64,000 nt of DNA from Telopea speciosissima (taxonomy: Eukaryota; Streptophyta; Magnoliopsida; Proteales; Proteaceae), in the NCBI RefSeq assembly GCF_018873765.1, contig NC_057925.1:32766646-32830645 (forward strand), in the 5' to 3' direction. Position 1 is the first letter of the stretch; each line of letters starts with the position of its first letter. The position numbers and the translations under genes were made by a program. Of this stretch, positions 34,470 to 44,732 are shown one piece after another. The notes under the pieces are model-generated. The model was not told the origin of the DNA. It worked only from the letters and a program-made list of their open reading frames with translations, and searched no databases.

Positions 34470-36015
34470 GGAGATACTCGGAGGAATACCTTTTCTCTGA
34501 TATTAAATTCAATGTCCTTCCTCCGATTATCTGCATAGCTCTTCTGTCTTGATTGGGCCGCCCTGATCTTCTCTCTAATAATATCTACTAAGGGTGTCAA
34601 CCGGTCGGGCTTGGTCGGTCACGGTCAGGCCTAGCAGGGCCTCACCAATTTTACAAGCTGCATCATGTCCGACAGTTTAGGCATTCGGGCTTGCCTTGGG
34701 CTGGCATGGTACGGTTTCATTTCGATCGGTCGGTGTTTGGTCTTTAATCGGGGCAGCCTTATTCGGGCTAAATGGGCCTAAACGGGATCTAAAATGGGCT
34801 AATGAGTCGTTTAACTCTAAACGGTGTGGGCTTACTAATTGACATCTAACAAAGTAAGATCTAAAAACTAAAACTAAGCTCCATCTCACCTACATTAAGT
34901 GTATCTAACCAATAAATGTCAAAGACCAACAAAGAAACAAACAAAAAAAAAGGGAAATTTAGAGGGAAGGGAAGGGGAAGTTTATAAGTTAAAGGGTCGA
35001 TTGGGTCGGGCTATAATAGGGCGGTCTAGGTCGGGCTTGAAATCAGTCGGTCCGATGGGGCGCCCGACGGGCTAGAAACCCACACCGGGACCGCCCGATT
35101 ACTAAATGTGTCGGGCTTAAGCCCAACATATTTAGTAATCGGGTTGGGCCGGGCCAGGCCAGGCTTTAACCGGACGGGCTCGATCGGGCTTGGTGGGCTG
35201 GGGCTGGAATTGACACCCCTAATATCTACCTTATCACAGGTTGCTTGTATCATCTCTGGCCCAAGATATTTCCGTTCTCCAACCTCATCCCAATATAACG
35301 GGGTCCAACACTTCTGACCATAGAGAGCTACAAACAGTGCCATGCTAATGGTGGAGTGGTGACTATTGTTGTATGCAAATTCCACCAAAGGTATGTCGGC
35401 ATCCCAACTGTTGCTCATTTCCAAGACACAAGCTCTGAACATGTCCTCCAGAGTCTGGATAGTTCTTTTGGATTGTTTGTCCATTTGTGGATGGAAGGCC
35501 GTACTAAGATTTAGCTAAGATCCTAGTGCCTTTTGTAAACTTCTCCAAAACCTTAAGGTAAATCGAAGATCCCTATAAGATACAACACTGACAGGCACGC
35601 CGTGTAAGCGGACTATATTTTCAATATATAGTTGGGCAAGCTTCTCCATTGAATAACTTATTTTGATTGGTATGAAGTGAGCTGCCTTTGTCAGTCTGTC
35701 TACAACCACCCAAATTGCATTCATCCCCTTCCTGGTGTTGGGTAGATTTGTCACGAAATCCATAGTAATCCTTTCCCACTTCCATTCAGGTATAGGGAGC
35801 GGCTGCAACAATCCATACGATCGGTGTCTCTCTGCTTTTATTTGCTGACAGGTGAGGTATTTAGACACGTATATCGCTATGGTCTCCTTCTTCCCAATCC
35901 ACCAATAGTACTTCTTCAACTCCTTGTACATCTTCGTGCTTCCAGTGTAGATTGAATAGGGTGAGTTGTGTGATTCTTTAAGAATTCGGTCTTGTATATC
36001 ATAATCATCAGGCAA
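34470..36015 (-). pseudogene. Gypsy integrase, inactive, split by a hAT element
   Basis: Minus strand. Recognisable stretches are [71 protein letters not shown] and TIQTLEDMFRACVLE. The integrase would join element DNA to the chromosome. The HHCC finger has lost its second His (IYTG for IHPG) and first Cys (KYLTC for RCLTC). The second catalytic Asp is Tyr (VSYRD for VSDRD) and the catalytic Glu is Lys (QSKRTIQ for QSERTIQ). A stop follows KALGS. The domain is interrupted at 34589-35221, and no chromodomain is seen. Confidence 0.9.
34589..35221. mobile_element. hAT non-autonomous element, 633 bp
   Basis: Ends TAAGGGTGTCAA and TTGACACCCCTA with an identical 8-bp duplication ATATCTAC (34581-34588, 35222-35229). 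Subterminal regions are packed with CGGGC/TCGGG words, typical of hAT transposase-binding repeats. The interior holds a large imperfect palindrome around TCGGGCTTAAGCCCAA (about 35110-35127). No transposase. It interrupts the integrase frame. Confidence 0.93.
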
Positions 36016-36595
36016 GCATAACCTGTCTCAAAACTTCAATGCCCCATCATGGGCCAGTGAAAAATCTGGGTCCTTATGGACTCCCTGCTGCACCTTCCAG
36101 ATTATCTTGGCTAACACGGGGTCCAATGGTTGCTTCGCAATTACTTCCTCTCATATTGACGGCTGTAAATCCATAACTGCTAATTGTTTGGCCGTTCCTT
36201 TGATCACGAGTTCTAGATCAAACTTTCGGGCTTCTTCTAACAATTGTTCGCTTACGACCAAGGAAGCGAGGGATGCAGTCTGAGATTTTTGCTTAACACA
36301 TCCGCTATAACGTTGGCCTTGCCAGGGTGGTACTAGATCTCACAGTCATAATCCTTCACCAGTTCTAACCAGCACCTCTATCTTATATTTAGTTCCTTTT
36401 GGGTGAAGAAATACTTCAGACTTTTGTGATCGCTGAAGATTTTACTCTTTTCACTGTATAGGTAATGTCACCATATCTTTAATGCAAAGACTACCTCCGC
36501 CAATTCTAAGTCATGAGTGGGGTAGTTCTTTTCATGTTCCTTCAGTTGTCTTGAGGCATAGGCGACTACTTTACCCATCTGCATTAGGACGTAAC
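36016..36595 (-). pseudogene. Gypsy RNase H region, decayed
   Basis: Minus-strand reading gives the family pattern of the RT-linked RNase [26 protein letters not shown], and SDHKSLKYFFTQKELN. Stops and shifts interrupt it. It would remove the RNA strand during reverse transcription. Confidence 0.75.
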
Positions 36596-37420
36596 TCAAT
36601 CCTGTCCTCGATGCGTAAGTGTATTGCACCATCCTCCAGTGCCATCCGAAATGGTCAAAACTGGAGCTGTCACCAAACGGTTCCTTAACTCTTGAAAGCT
36701 TTTCTCGCAGGCTTCATTCCATTCAAACTTGGCACCCTTCTTCGTTAGCTTTGTCATGGGTGCCGAGATGCGTGAGAAATTTTCAATAAATCGGTGGTAA
36801 TATCCTACCAAACCTAAGAAACTTTGGATTTCAGTGGCACTCTTCGGAGTCTCCCACTCAAGAACCGCTTTTAACTTGTTTGGGTCTACTTTAATGCTAT
36901 CCTTGGTGACGATGTGCCCCAGGAATCCAATTTGATGAAGCCAAAATTCACACTTGCCGAACTTGGCGTAAAGCTGGTGTTCTCGCAACCGCTGCAACAT
37001 GAAGGTAAGGTATCGAGCGTGCTCTTCTTCACTCTTGGAGTACCCCAGAATGTCATCAATAAATACGATGATGAACTTGTCCAACACGTCATGGAATACT
37101 CTATTCATCATGTCCATGAACGTTGCCAAGGCGTTGGTTAACCCAAACGATAAGACTAGAAATTCATAATGTCCGTATCGAGTTCTAAAAGCCGTCTTGT
37201 GAATATCACCGCTCTTGATCTTTAATGGATGGTATCTGGACCTAAGATCAATCTTGGAGAAGACTCTCGCTCCTTGTAGCTGATCAAATAGGTCGTCAGT
37301 GTGCAGCATCGAATATCGATTCTTGATGGTTAGCTTATTTAGCTCAGGATAGTCAATACATAGCCACATGCTGCCATCCTTCTTCTTCACGAACAGCACG
37401 GGTACTCCCAAGGGAGACAC
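36596..37420 (-). pseudogene. Gypsy reverse transcriptase
   Basis: A 274-codon open stretch: [67 protein letters not shown], the catalytic [10 protein letters not shown], and [19 protein letters not shown]. Both Asp of the active-site DD pair remain, but conserved glycines and prolines have changed (DLRSRYH for DLRSGYH). It belongs to Ty3/gypsy and copies element RNA into DNA in the particle. The frame stops just after the [11 protein letters not shown] region. Confidence 0.93.
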
Positions 37421-38405
37421 GCTAGATCATATGAAACCTTTCTTCAGTAGGTCTTGTAATTGGACCTGCAACTCCTTTGATTCAATAGGTGCCATTCAAT
37501 ACGGTGCTTTGGATGCTGGTGCTGCGCCAGGGGTTAGATCAATTGCGAACTCTGTCTCACGATCTAGCAGTAGCTAGGTCAGATCTTCTAGAAAAATATC
37601 AGGAAATTCTCTAACGACGTTAAGTTCCTCCAAGGGCTTTATCCTTGTCTCTGTGTCTATCACAGTGGCCAAATAGCCTTGACATCCTTCATCTAGCAGC
37701 TTTCATGCCTGGAGGGTGGATAAGGTTATTCGTCTGGGTTTTCTCTTTGGTTCACTTTGATAGGTGAAAACTGACCCATCCTCCAACTTGAATACTATCT
37801 TCTTTTCGTACACATGACATTTGCTCCATAGGCAGATGGCCAATCTATGCCTAATATTACGTCAAAGTCCTTCATATCGAACTTTATTACTCGTGCGATC
37901 AAATTCCTCCCATAAATTTCTATCTGACAAGGGTCGTAGACTTCCTTTAAGCTCACGGCATGTGCTGACTACTAAATCGTGCCTGATTTCTCTCAGTTGA
38001 TATTCCATCCTATTCGCAAAGGTGGTAGAAACAAAAGAGTGCAATGTGCCCGAGTCAAATAGCACTCATGCAGGAATGATTGAGACACTCAGGGTACCTA
38101 GGGTTTGTATATAGTTTAGGTCACATATATACACCGGTTATTTCCTATAACTTAGTAGTGTTTAGTGGATTTACCTGTCATTACATTGGGGTTTGCCTTA
38201 GCTTCCACGTTTGTTAACGCGAACACCTTTCCTCGCGTCCAATTGTCTTGTGGCTGAAAAGGTCTAGCATAGGACTGATTTGGTAAGTTATTGTCGTATC
38301 CACACTGCCTGCATTCTTTGGGCGTGTGCCCTTCTTTATTGCACCGTAACACTTATAAGGTGGAACAGCTGGTGTTGAGACTTCGTTCACTTGACTTGTG
38401 GCTAG
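37421..38405 (-). pseudogene. Gypsy zinc knuckle and protease region
   Basis: Minus strand. A knuckle remnant lies at about 38340-38280 (CNKEGHTPKECRQCG, first Cys region degraded). The aspartic protease active site VLFDSGTLHSFVS (D-S-G, normally D-S-G-A-T-H-S-F) is near 38060. Several stops and frameshifts separate it from reverse transcriptase. The protease would mature the Gag-Pol polyprotein. Confidence 0.8.
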
Positions 38406-39509
38406 TCAGGTTGATGAAGGTGTTGTTGTAGCTTGACTCATAGCCGGTTGAGAAAGTCGATTGAAAGGGGGGCAGAAGGAATTCTGACCCACATTCGGCC
38501 TGCGGTACAGAGTTGGATTGGGGTTTGAACTGGTTCCTCGAAAAACCTTGTTTGGCCAACCAAAGGTCTGGAAATTACTCGGCCTTTTGCCCAACCTGGG
38601 CGACGTCATAGCCTTCTCTTTCTCTTTCTCTTTAAATCTATCTTCCATAGTCTTCACCTTGTCGACCATCTGAGCATAGTCCTGGATGTCCATAATTGAC
38701 AGTACTGACCCAATCTCAGGTTTAAGTCCCTTCTCAAACTTCTTCGTCTTGCTAACTTCCCCTTTCAGGTGCTCTAAAGCGAAATGGAACAGATCTTCAA
38801 ACCGTTGTTGATAATCCAACACTGACTTGGTTCCTTGTACCAGTGCGAAGAACTCAGCTTCTTTCCTATCCCTAAAGCTTTCTGGGAAGTAGTTCTTGAA
38901 GAAGACTTCTTTAAATTGCTCCCACGTGGGATTTGGATGAGCGGCTTCAAGATTTGTATTAGTGGCCTTCCATCAGGCTTGAGCCTCATTCTATAGCTGA
39001 TAACCCGCACATATCAGCTTTTGCGCATCCAAATACTCGAGCACATCAAATGCCTTCTCTAAGGCGCTAATCCACCGTTCCAGCTGTATTGCCTTCAACC
39101 TGGAAAACACGGGTGGTTGGAGTTTCTTGAATCTCTTCATTACCTTAGCGGTAGAGTTTTTTGCTAAGTGTTGAGGCATGGGTGTTGGGAAAAGTATGGG
39201 CCGATTGGGTGATGGAGGTGGTACTGCACGTTCATGCATCATGGTCGCAAATTGCGTAGACATTTGGCCCAACAGTTCTTGTTGTTGCTACATGGTCCGC
39301 ATCATAGTAGTCATGAAAACATTCCCCTCACCGGCTGCTATACCCGGCTGAGGTGCTAGAGCGGTGGCTTGAGCAGCCACTGGTGCCCCTGACGAAGCAG
39401 CCGATGCTTCAGAATTTTGGGCCTCGGTTCCATTCGATAGTTCAACCTCCGGTATAACGCAAAGGTGTTTTCCTCGACGACCACCTTGAGAACTTCTTGT
39501 GTTGACCAT
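38406..39509 (-). pseudogene. Gypsy gag (copy F element)
   Basis: Starts MVNTRSSQGGRRG. The capsid-like Retrotrans_gag region includes RWISALEKAFDVLEYLDAQK, FKEVFFKNYFPESFRDRKEA, LVQGTKSVLDYQQRFEDLF and KFEKGLKPEIGSVLSIMDIQ. Nonsense changes include TAG after ICAGYQL and TGA for a Trp in the next segment. The other copy (59519-60562) has the same TAG after ICAGYQL. The ATG lies 10 nt after a conserved CTCTTTTCAG splice-acceptor-like site. Confidence 0.9.
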
Positions 39510-39519
39510 GGTTGCTTTT

Positions 39520-39795
39520 CTGAAAAGAGAAACATGTTCAATAATCCAACACTCCTTATCAAGGCCAACTAATAATTCCTAGTTAATACTTGTACATTCC
39601 AATTCCACAGTTCCAGTGAATTCATGTAGTCATACCAGCAAGGTGTATTATTACATATATATTTATTTATTTTTTTATTATGAAGTGTTTTTTTTTACTT
39701 GTGTTCTGTTCAAGAGTATTTTATGTAATGTTATGCTATGCATGACACTATATAATAAATTTTCAATTTTTAATAAAAATCTTTTAACGATGTAC
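39520..39795 (-). other. Predicted leader intron before gag (copy F)
   Basis: Donor CAG|GTACAT (39796/39795) and acceptor CTCTTTTCAG (39520) enclose 276 bp. The equivalent in the other copy is 279 bp (59230-59508) with donor CAG|GTAAGT. AT-rich, no coding. Confidence 0.6.
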
Positions 39796-40062
39796 CTGTG
39801 CCTAACAAGCAAGCCTCTGTAATTGCCAACTAGTGATAATATTCTGCACGTAAAGGTAGGCTATATCACTTCTAACCTCGTCAGCTAGGGATAGGTAAAT
39901 AGCTCGATCCACAGGTCCACTAGCGTCTGCAAGAGCTAAGTAAACTACTAATTGGTTCTTGGCACGGGCTCGTATCTCACGTATCCTGATCAGTCTTCTC
40001 CTCAATTGCCTAATATATCGCATGTTGCTGGGGTCTCTAGGCTTGAATGAAGTAGTAAGGTC
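39796..40062 (-). CDS. Conserved leader exon with 73-codon ORF (copy F)
   Basis: The ORF runs 40023-39802, MRYIRQLRRRLIRIREIRAR onward to LQRLAC. It aligns without gaps to the 73-codon ORF at 59003-59224 with 38 identical residues (52%). Homology extends upstream in frame (FKPRDPSN vs AKPGDPNT) to a shared ACAG acceptor. The stop is followed within 10 nt by a donor. The protein is basic at its start, with R-L-R-R-I-R patterning that could bind RNA. I recognise no named family. It could be a translated leader, or a former gag N-terminus separated by an intron. Confidence 0.6.
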
Positions 40063-40686
40063 CTGTCATGAAGAGGTTCTAAGCATCAAGTCACTATAGA
40101 TACTTAATTAAAAGAATTAAGTACATACCTACAAGAATTTAAGTAATCATGTGCAGAAGAAATAAATGGGTTGGCTCGAGGTACCTTAACATCTATGGGG
40201 TTCAGCTTGATTGGATAACCTATTGAATCCTATTCTTGGTTGATCTAGGTTGTGGGTATGGTGAGATCTGTGTTCCCTAAACCTCATAGATACGTAATAC
40301 AACATACCTATGTACCTATGTTCAAGTTTGCATAGCATCCCTCCACCTTAGTTCATACACGCATAGTACTAAGCACATCATATTAAATATTTATGTACAC
40401 TCTACTTACGTATAGGTATAGGCATAATTATTTATCATCATTCATCTTAAACAAGAAAAGAAATTTCCCAAAATCTCTATGCCTCCCATTTTACTATGAC
40501 AGCCCACGAACATTACCTTATCTAGTCATAGATGTATTATTAATTAAATATTTTTAATTTAAATTTTATTATTATTTTATTTATAACCATATATTTGTAA
40601 AATTTATATTTTTGTGTTTATTAAGTCCTTTCTAGGCAAAACTCACAAGTTCACATGTTTTCCGGCAAAGACAGCAAAATTCCATT
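40063..40686. other. Non-coding region between antisense promoter and leader exon
   Basis: AT-rich sequence. It corresponds to 58323-58964 in the other copy. No ORF is shared between the two copies. Confidence 0.45.
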
Positions 40687-40762
40687 CTCTGGGCGATGTA
40701 TCTGGGCGTTGTGTGCATTGCCCAGTGCTATCACCCAGAGAATCGGGGCCCAGTTATAATAG
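40687..40762 (+). promoter_or_regulatory. Hairpin module and TATA-like box of antisense gene (copy F)
   Basis: CTCTGGGCGATG...CACCCAGAG module at 40687-40740, then TATAATAG at 40755-40762 followed by TCCGAGAG. In the other copy the module (58270-58322) and TATATGAG (58249-58256) have the same order and spacing, and TCCGAGAG follows there too. Confidence 0.55.
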
Positions 40763-40907
40763 TCCGAGAGTGACCCATTTCATTTCATTTCATTTATTCT
40801 CTAAAGCTTCCCAAACACCTAGGGCAGAGCCCCAAATCCTTGTGTGACTACTTCCACATCATATCCACCCATTTTCATGAGTTCCCCGCGATCCTATGCA
40901 ATCTTAG

Positions 40908-42267
40908 GTAAGATTCTTTAACTTTTCTTCTCATTTTAGGTCATTTTCCATGTCTTTCTTGTTTTGGCTAGGGTTTTTCTAATTTTTCTTGCCCTATCTT
41001 TTCTTATCCTTTCCTTTTTTACAGCCCCATGTCTACTAGTCATAGAATGGCAAGGAAATCCGTAGCACGCAAGAGGCTACGGTCCGAGAGCGAGGCCACC
41101 TACCTCACTGAGAGAGGATTCTTCATTAGAGGAGTCGGATTTTGATCGGTTCCTATTTTCTAGGCACGAGAACTCACGTGATTGGGATAAATTTAGGTCC
41201 CTAAAGATTGTGAATGGGAGGATGGTACATGTGGATGACTTCCACCAGTACAACTTATACACTAGGTTCAACATCCTAGGTTGGGCATCTATATTATCGC
41301 CCACTGAGCCATGTTACCCTAACTTGGTTTGATACTTTTACTGCAACCTAGTGCCATCTGGCATAGGAATTTGGGTTAGAGAGCAGGGTTAAGGGGGTGG
41401 ACATTAGACTTACCACTGCCACCTTAGCAGAGATCCTTGGGCTGCCTAACATAGGCGAGAGATGCTACTATAAGCCCAGGATAGACATTTCAGAGATGTT
41501 CTCCTTAGAGACCAGGAGGAGGGTCTTCAAGGCATTGACCGGTTCAGAGAGGACTCCAAAGTCCGAGGCTGCCTATAAGCCCAGTGCCTGGATCATTAGT
41601 AGATGTATCTCATATAACATCTACCCGAAGGGCGGGAACAAAGGCAGTATTTCTATGTTGAGGGCCTACATTACATATTGTCTATTGGGAGCGGGCAAGG
41701 GGGGTCCAGTTATAACCTCCCGTATCTACTGCTTCAGGCCATGTTGTATCATACTTAAAACCCTTCTGATGGGAACCTTCCATATAGGAGGTTCCTCACT
41801 TTGGTCTTCAGACACTTTGATGTTCCCTTGGGCGGCGAGTATATGGAGAGGGACAGGTCTAGACCCATCAATAAGACCTTGATCCTGAAAATGAAGGTGC
41901 TAGAGGAGCCAGGGGTGATCTAGAGGAGGGAGATCAGATGGAGCAAGGCATGGAGCAGGGCGAGGAGCAGGGAGAGGAGCAGCGAGATGAGCAGAGAGTT
42001 TGGCTAGAGGAGGAGGGCGACTTTGAGGGGATTGGAGCACAATTCACTGACTTGCCCCCATATGAGGCGACCAGTGCCACTAGTTCACAGGTGTCAGAGT
42101 CCTTTGAGTGGTCTCAGATGATGTCGCAGTTCCAGGGCCTTAGCACCCAGCTCATCGAGATATCTATGAGGATGGATTGGGGCTTCTTGTCCCTTAAGGG
42201 CAGAGTGGGATCAATAGAGCGATGCCTGGACTTTTGGGATACATTCTATCACGTCGACTCACAATAG
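40908..42267 (+). pseudogene. Antisense gene of gypsy element, copy F
   Basis: Exon 1 ends CTTAG|GTAAGATTC (40907/40908). A 117-bp intron ends TTTTTTACAG (41024), and the coding exon starts at ATG 41029 (MSTSHRMARKSVARKRLRSE). Broken frames encode DIRLTTATLAEILGLPNIGE, then YNIYPKGGNKGSISMLRAYI, with several frameshifts. An acidic EQGEEQ run and a tail ending RCLDFWDTFYHVDSQ follow at 42267. The protein resembles the retroelement-associated 'putative plant transposon protein' group, from recall and not from a search. Its strand is opposite to gag-pol and its 3' end faces the primer site at 42619. Confidence 0.8.
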
Positions 42268-42618
42268 TCTCAGCCTCCACCGAGTGATTTACCTCCGCTA
42301 GATTAGCATTCCAACCTGCATCTATATATTAGCCTGACTTGACCTTGGTGTAGTTCTGACTTTTGTGTTCTCTTCTTCTTCTTTTTTTTATAGTTTATGT
42401 ATTTTTTTTTTTTTTGCTTGTGTAAATTGAAAGTAGTACTTTTGACCAGACTCCATGTAGTGGCTCGACCACAGTTATCTTCATGTTAATGGAATTATGA
42501 AATTTGCCCTTTTTTTTATTACATCTACCTCTCCTGTAGCTTTTACTTTAAGACATGTTTTATTATTCGTAGCTTATTATTCCTATTCTGCAACCCGTGA
42601 ATGTAGAAAGAGCCTCAT
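42268..42618. other. Non-coding gap between antisense gene and primer site
   Basis: T-rich with no ORF. The equivalent gap is 33410-33725 in copy C and 52879-53208 in copy D, so about 315-350 bp in all three. Confidence 0.6.
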
Positions 42619-42630
42619 GCTCTGATACCA
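42619..42630 (-). other. Primer-binding site, copy F
   Basis: TGGTATCAGAGC on the minus strand, matching the 3' end of initiator tRNA-Met, five bases from the LTR edge. It fixes the minus orientation of this element. Confidence 0.9.
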
Positions 42631-42635
42631 AGCTC

Positions 42636-43063
42636 TGTCAACCCCCAAACCACACCCTGGGAGGATTAGGTAGGTGGCTTGAATTGCATAACGACAATCC
42701 GCTAAATCCTATGGATCTAGAAGCAGTAAATACATTCACGGACTCACATCCATAACATTACCACAAGTAAAATCAGAGTGCTACAGATAATCTACAATTA
42801 TAAGAAAGAAAGTGAAAGCGTAGTGATACGGGAAATGATTGTGATATATATACATAAGTAAGATTGTTCCATTCCCCAGTACAACCCACAAACCGAACAG
42901 TAAAAGTTGACATATACATAAGCGAAAATAAAAGTGAATATGTACAGGCGAGATAGAAGAAACTAAAACATGAAACAAGAATGGGGATAAACTCCTGACA
43001 AAATAAAAATGGAGTCCCCAAGACAAAAGGCATCAAGAGCGCCCCTCACTGGTCTTCATCAGG
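42636..43063 (-). mobile_element. Giant 5' LTR, copy F, truncated
   Basis: Only the last about 430 bp remain, ending GGTTTGGGGG-TTGACA on the minus strand. It breaks off where Tat-like internal sequence begins. Confidence 0.82.
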
Positions 43064-43459
43064 TTCCCGCCAAGTAATTTTCGAACGCCAGGAGGAAATC
43101 CAGCCAAGCAATGTTCAAAGATCAGAATCCCAGCGGGCAAATGTTCGAACGCCAGGGAGAAACCCAGCCGACCAATGTTGCCCCATCAGGTAAGTACACA
43201 CTCAGTTAATGCCATCTGAAATCTCAAAAAGGATTTACCAAATGCTTTGCCAAAGAGTTGTTTAAAAATCTGTCACCCATGAGCAAAGTGACGGTAGTTT
43301 TCACTCATCGAATGGTTTTTCCAAAATGAGGTTTTTTCATTCAACTCCGTCACCTATGAGCAAAGTGACAGTGATGCATTCTCTTGGTGACAAAATCAGG
43401 TGATCTTTTATCTTCGCCCTTTGGTTGTTGGCACAGGCCTCGACCAAAAAGGGGCAAAC
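43064..43459 (+). mobile_element. Tat-like element, 3' internal end with polypurine tract
   Basis: Contains repeated CGAACGCCAGG and GAGCAAAGTGACGG/GAGCAAAGTGACAG phrases. It ends CAAAAAGGGGCAAAC directly before an LTR start, the place and composition of a polypurine tract. The minus-strand copy has AAAGAGGGGCAAAC at the same place (61932 on). Confidence 0.75.
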
Positions 43460-44732
43460 TGTAGATGTTGAATTTTGTCACCCCCATGCGATGATGACAA
43501 TCGGACGCAAAAGATTGGTAATGTCCCCAAAACCAACACTATATCAGAAAGCATATCCCAATCCTATAAAGCGTACATCATGTGCGTGACCCCCCTAGAC
43601 AGTCCCAGATAGCCCAGGCAACCCCACGAGGCATCACTGTGCTGCCCTGCCGTGCAGCACCGCAGCCTGAGTGGCCCCTTCCGTGTGGTGTCACGTGCGC
43701 GCGTCGTAGCCCTAGCATGTGACCCTACTGTGCGGCCCCGTAGGCACCCAGAATCTGATTTTTTCTCCATTTTTGCTCTATCGTGGCCCCACCATGAGGC
43801 CCCACAAATTTTCTAGGGTGCCGCCGAACCCAAAATTTGCCTATAAAAAGGGGGTCACCCCCTCATTTGAGAAAGAGAAGTTTGTGGGAGAGGGAGCACC
43901 CTTAGAGCTCCAATTTTCCAAATTTTCCTTGTTTTCCTTGTTTCAGGGCTCTTCCCCAATCCGATTTTGAGCCTCGTGCCTCTATCCGAAGTCTAGGTTA
44001 TCCGAGTCTAGCTTCCTCGATCCTTTCTTACCCAAATCTGGGAAACCTCCCATGGTATAGCCACTTTGTCCGGCCTTTGAGCCCCTAGTTTCCAAAGCCT
44101 TGGAACGCTATTATTCTGTCCGAGATCTTAAGATCCAACACCCGTAAGCCGTTACTCTGTCCGACAAAGGGATAAAGCCAGTCTTTTATCTCCACCTGAG
44201 CTGGGAGGCGTGGTCCATCTTTCTAATTGCATTTATTTAAAGCGTATAGGTATACATTTCTTTCGTTAACTTTTTAATTCCAGTACGATGTAGTCCTTTC
44301 AAATACTCTCGTGTAGTGTACATTAGTTAGTGTAACATAAATAGTTGTGCATCATTATTTCGCCATACATATGGGAATAGGATATTCATAAAGGGAGAAT
44401 ATTCGAAAACAAGCATCTAGTAGAAAGACCGGTTTATCTAGATGAGGTGGGTGCCTAATACCTTCCCACTCTCGTAACCTGACCACTTACCCCGAATCTC
44501 TAACCAGACCTATCGAAGTCTCGAAGCCCTTCTAAGGATACACCAATGGGTTCTGGGCCCTAATCCTAGGTGGCGACTCCATTTCATTTATTGCATGACC
44601 CCCATCCCCTGATAAATTGACACCATACCCCTAAGAAGATGCATTCCTTTTGCCTCCAATCGAGGAGTACAACCCCAAACCCCGACTCCGTGTGTGATGA
44701 GAGCCACCCTGGGAAAAGAACGGATCCTCATA
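43460..44732 (+). mobile_element. 3' LTR of Tat-like element
   Basis: Starts TGTAGATGTTGAATTTTGTC and ends CGGATCCTCATA (consensus CACA). It aligns with 25307-26692. TATAAAAAGG lies at 43842 and TGGCGACTCC at 44571, again inside the LTR. The element is cut on its left at 43064. Confidence 0.85.

Noticed and set aside
41031..42267. Reading the antisense proteins as host genes
   Set aside because: They occur in three copies, each at the same distance from a retroelement primer site, so they belong to the element.
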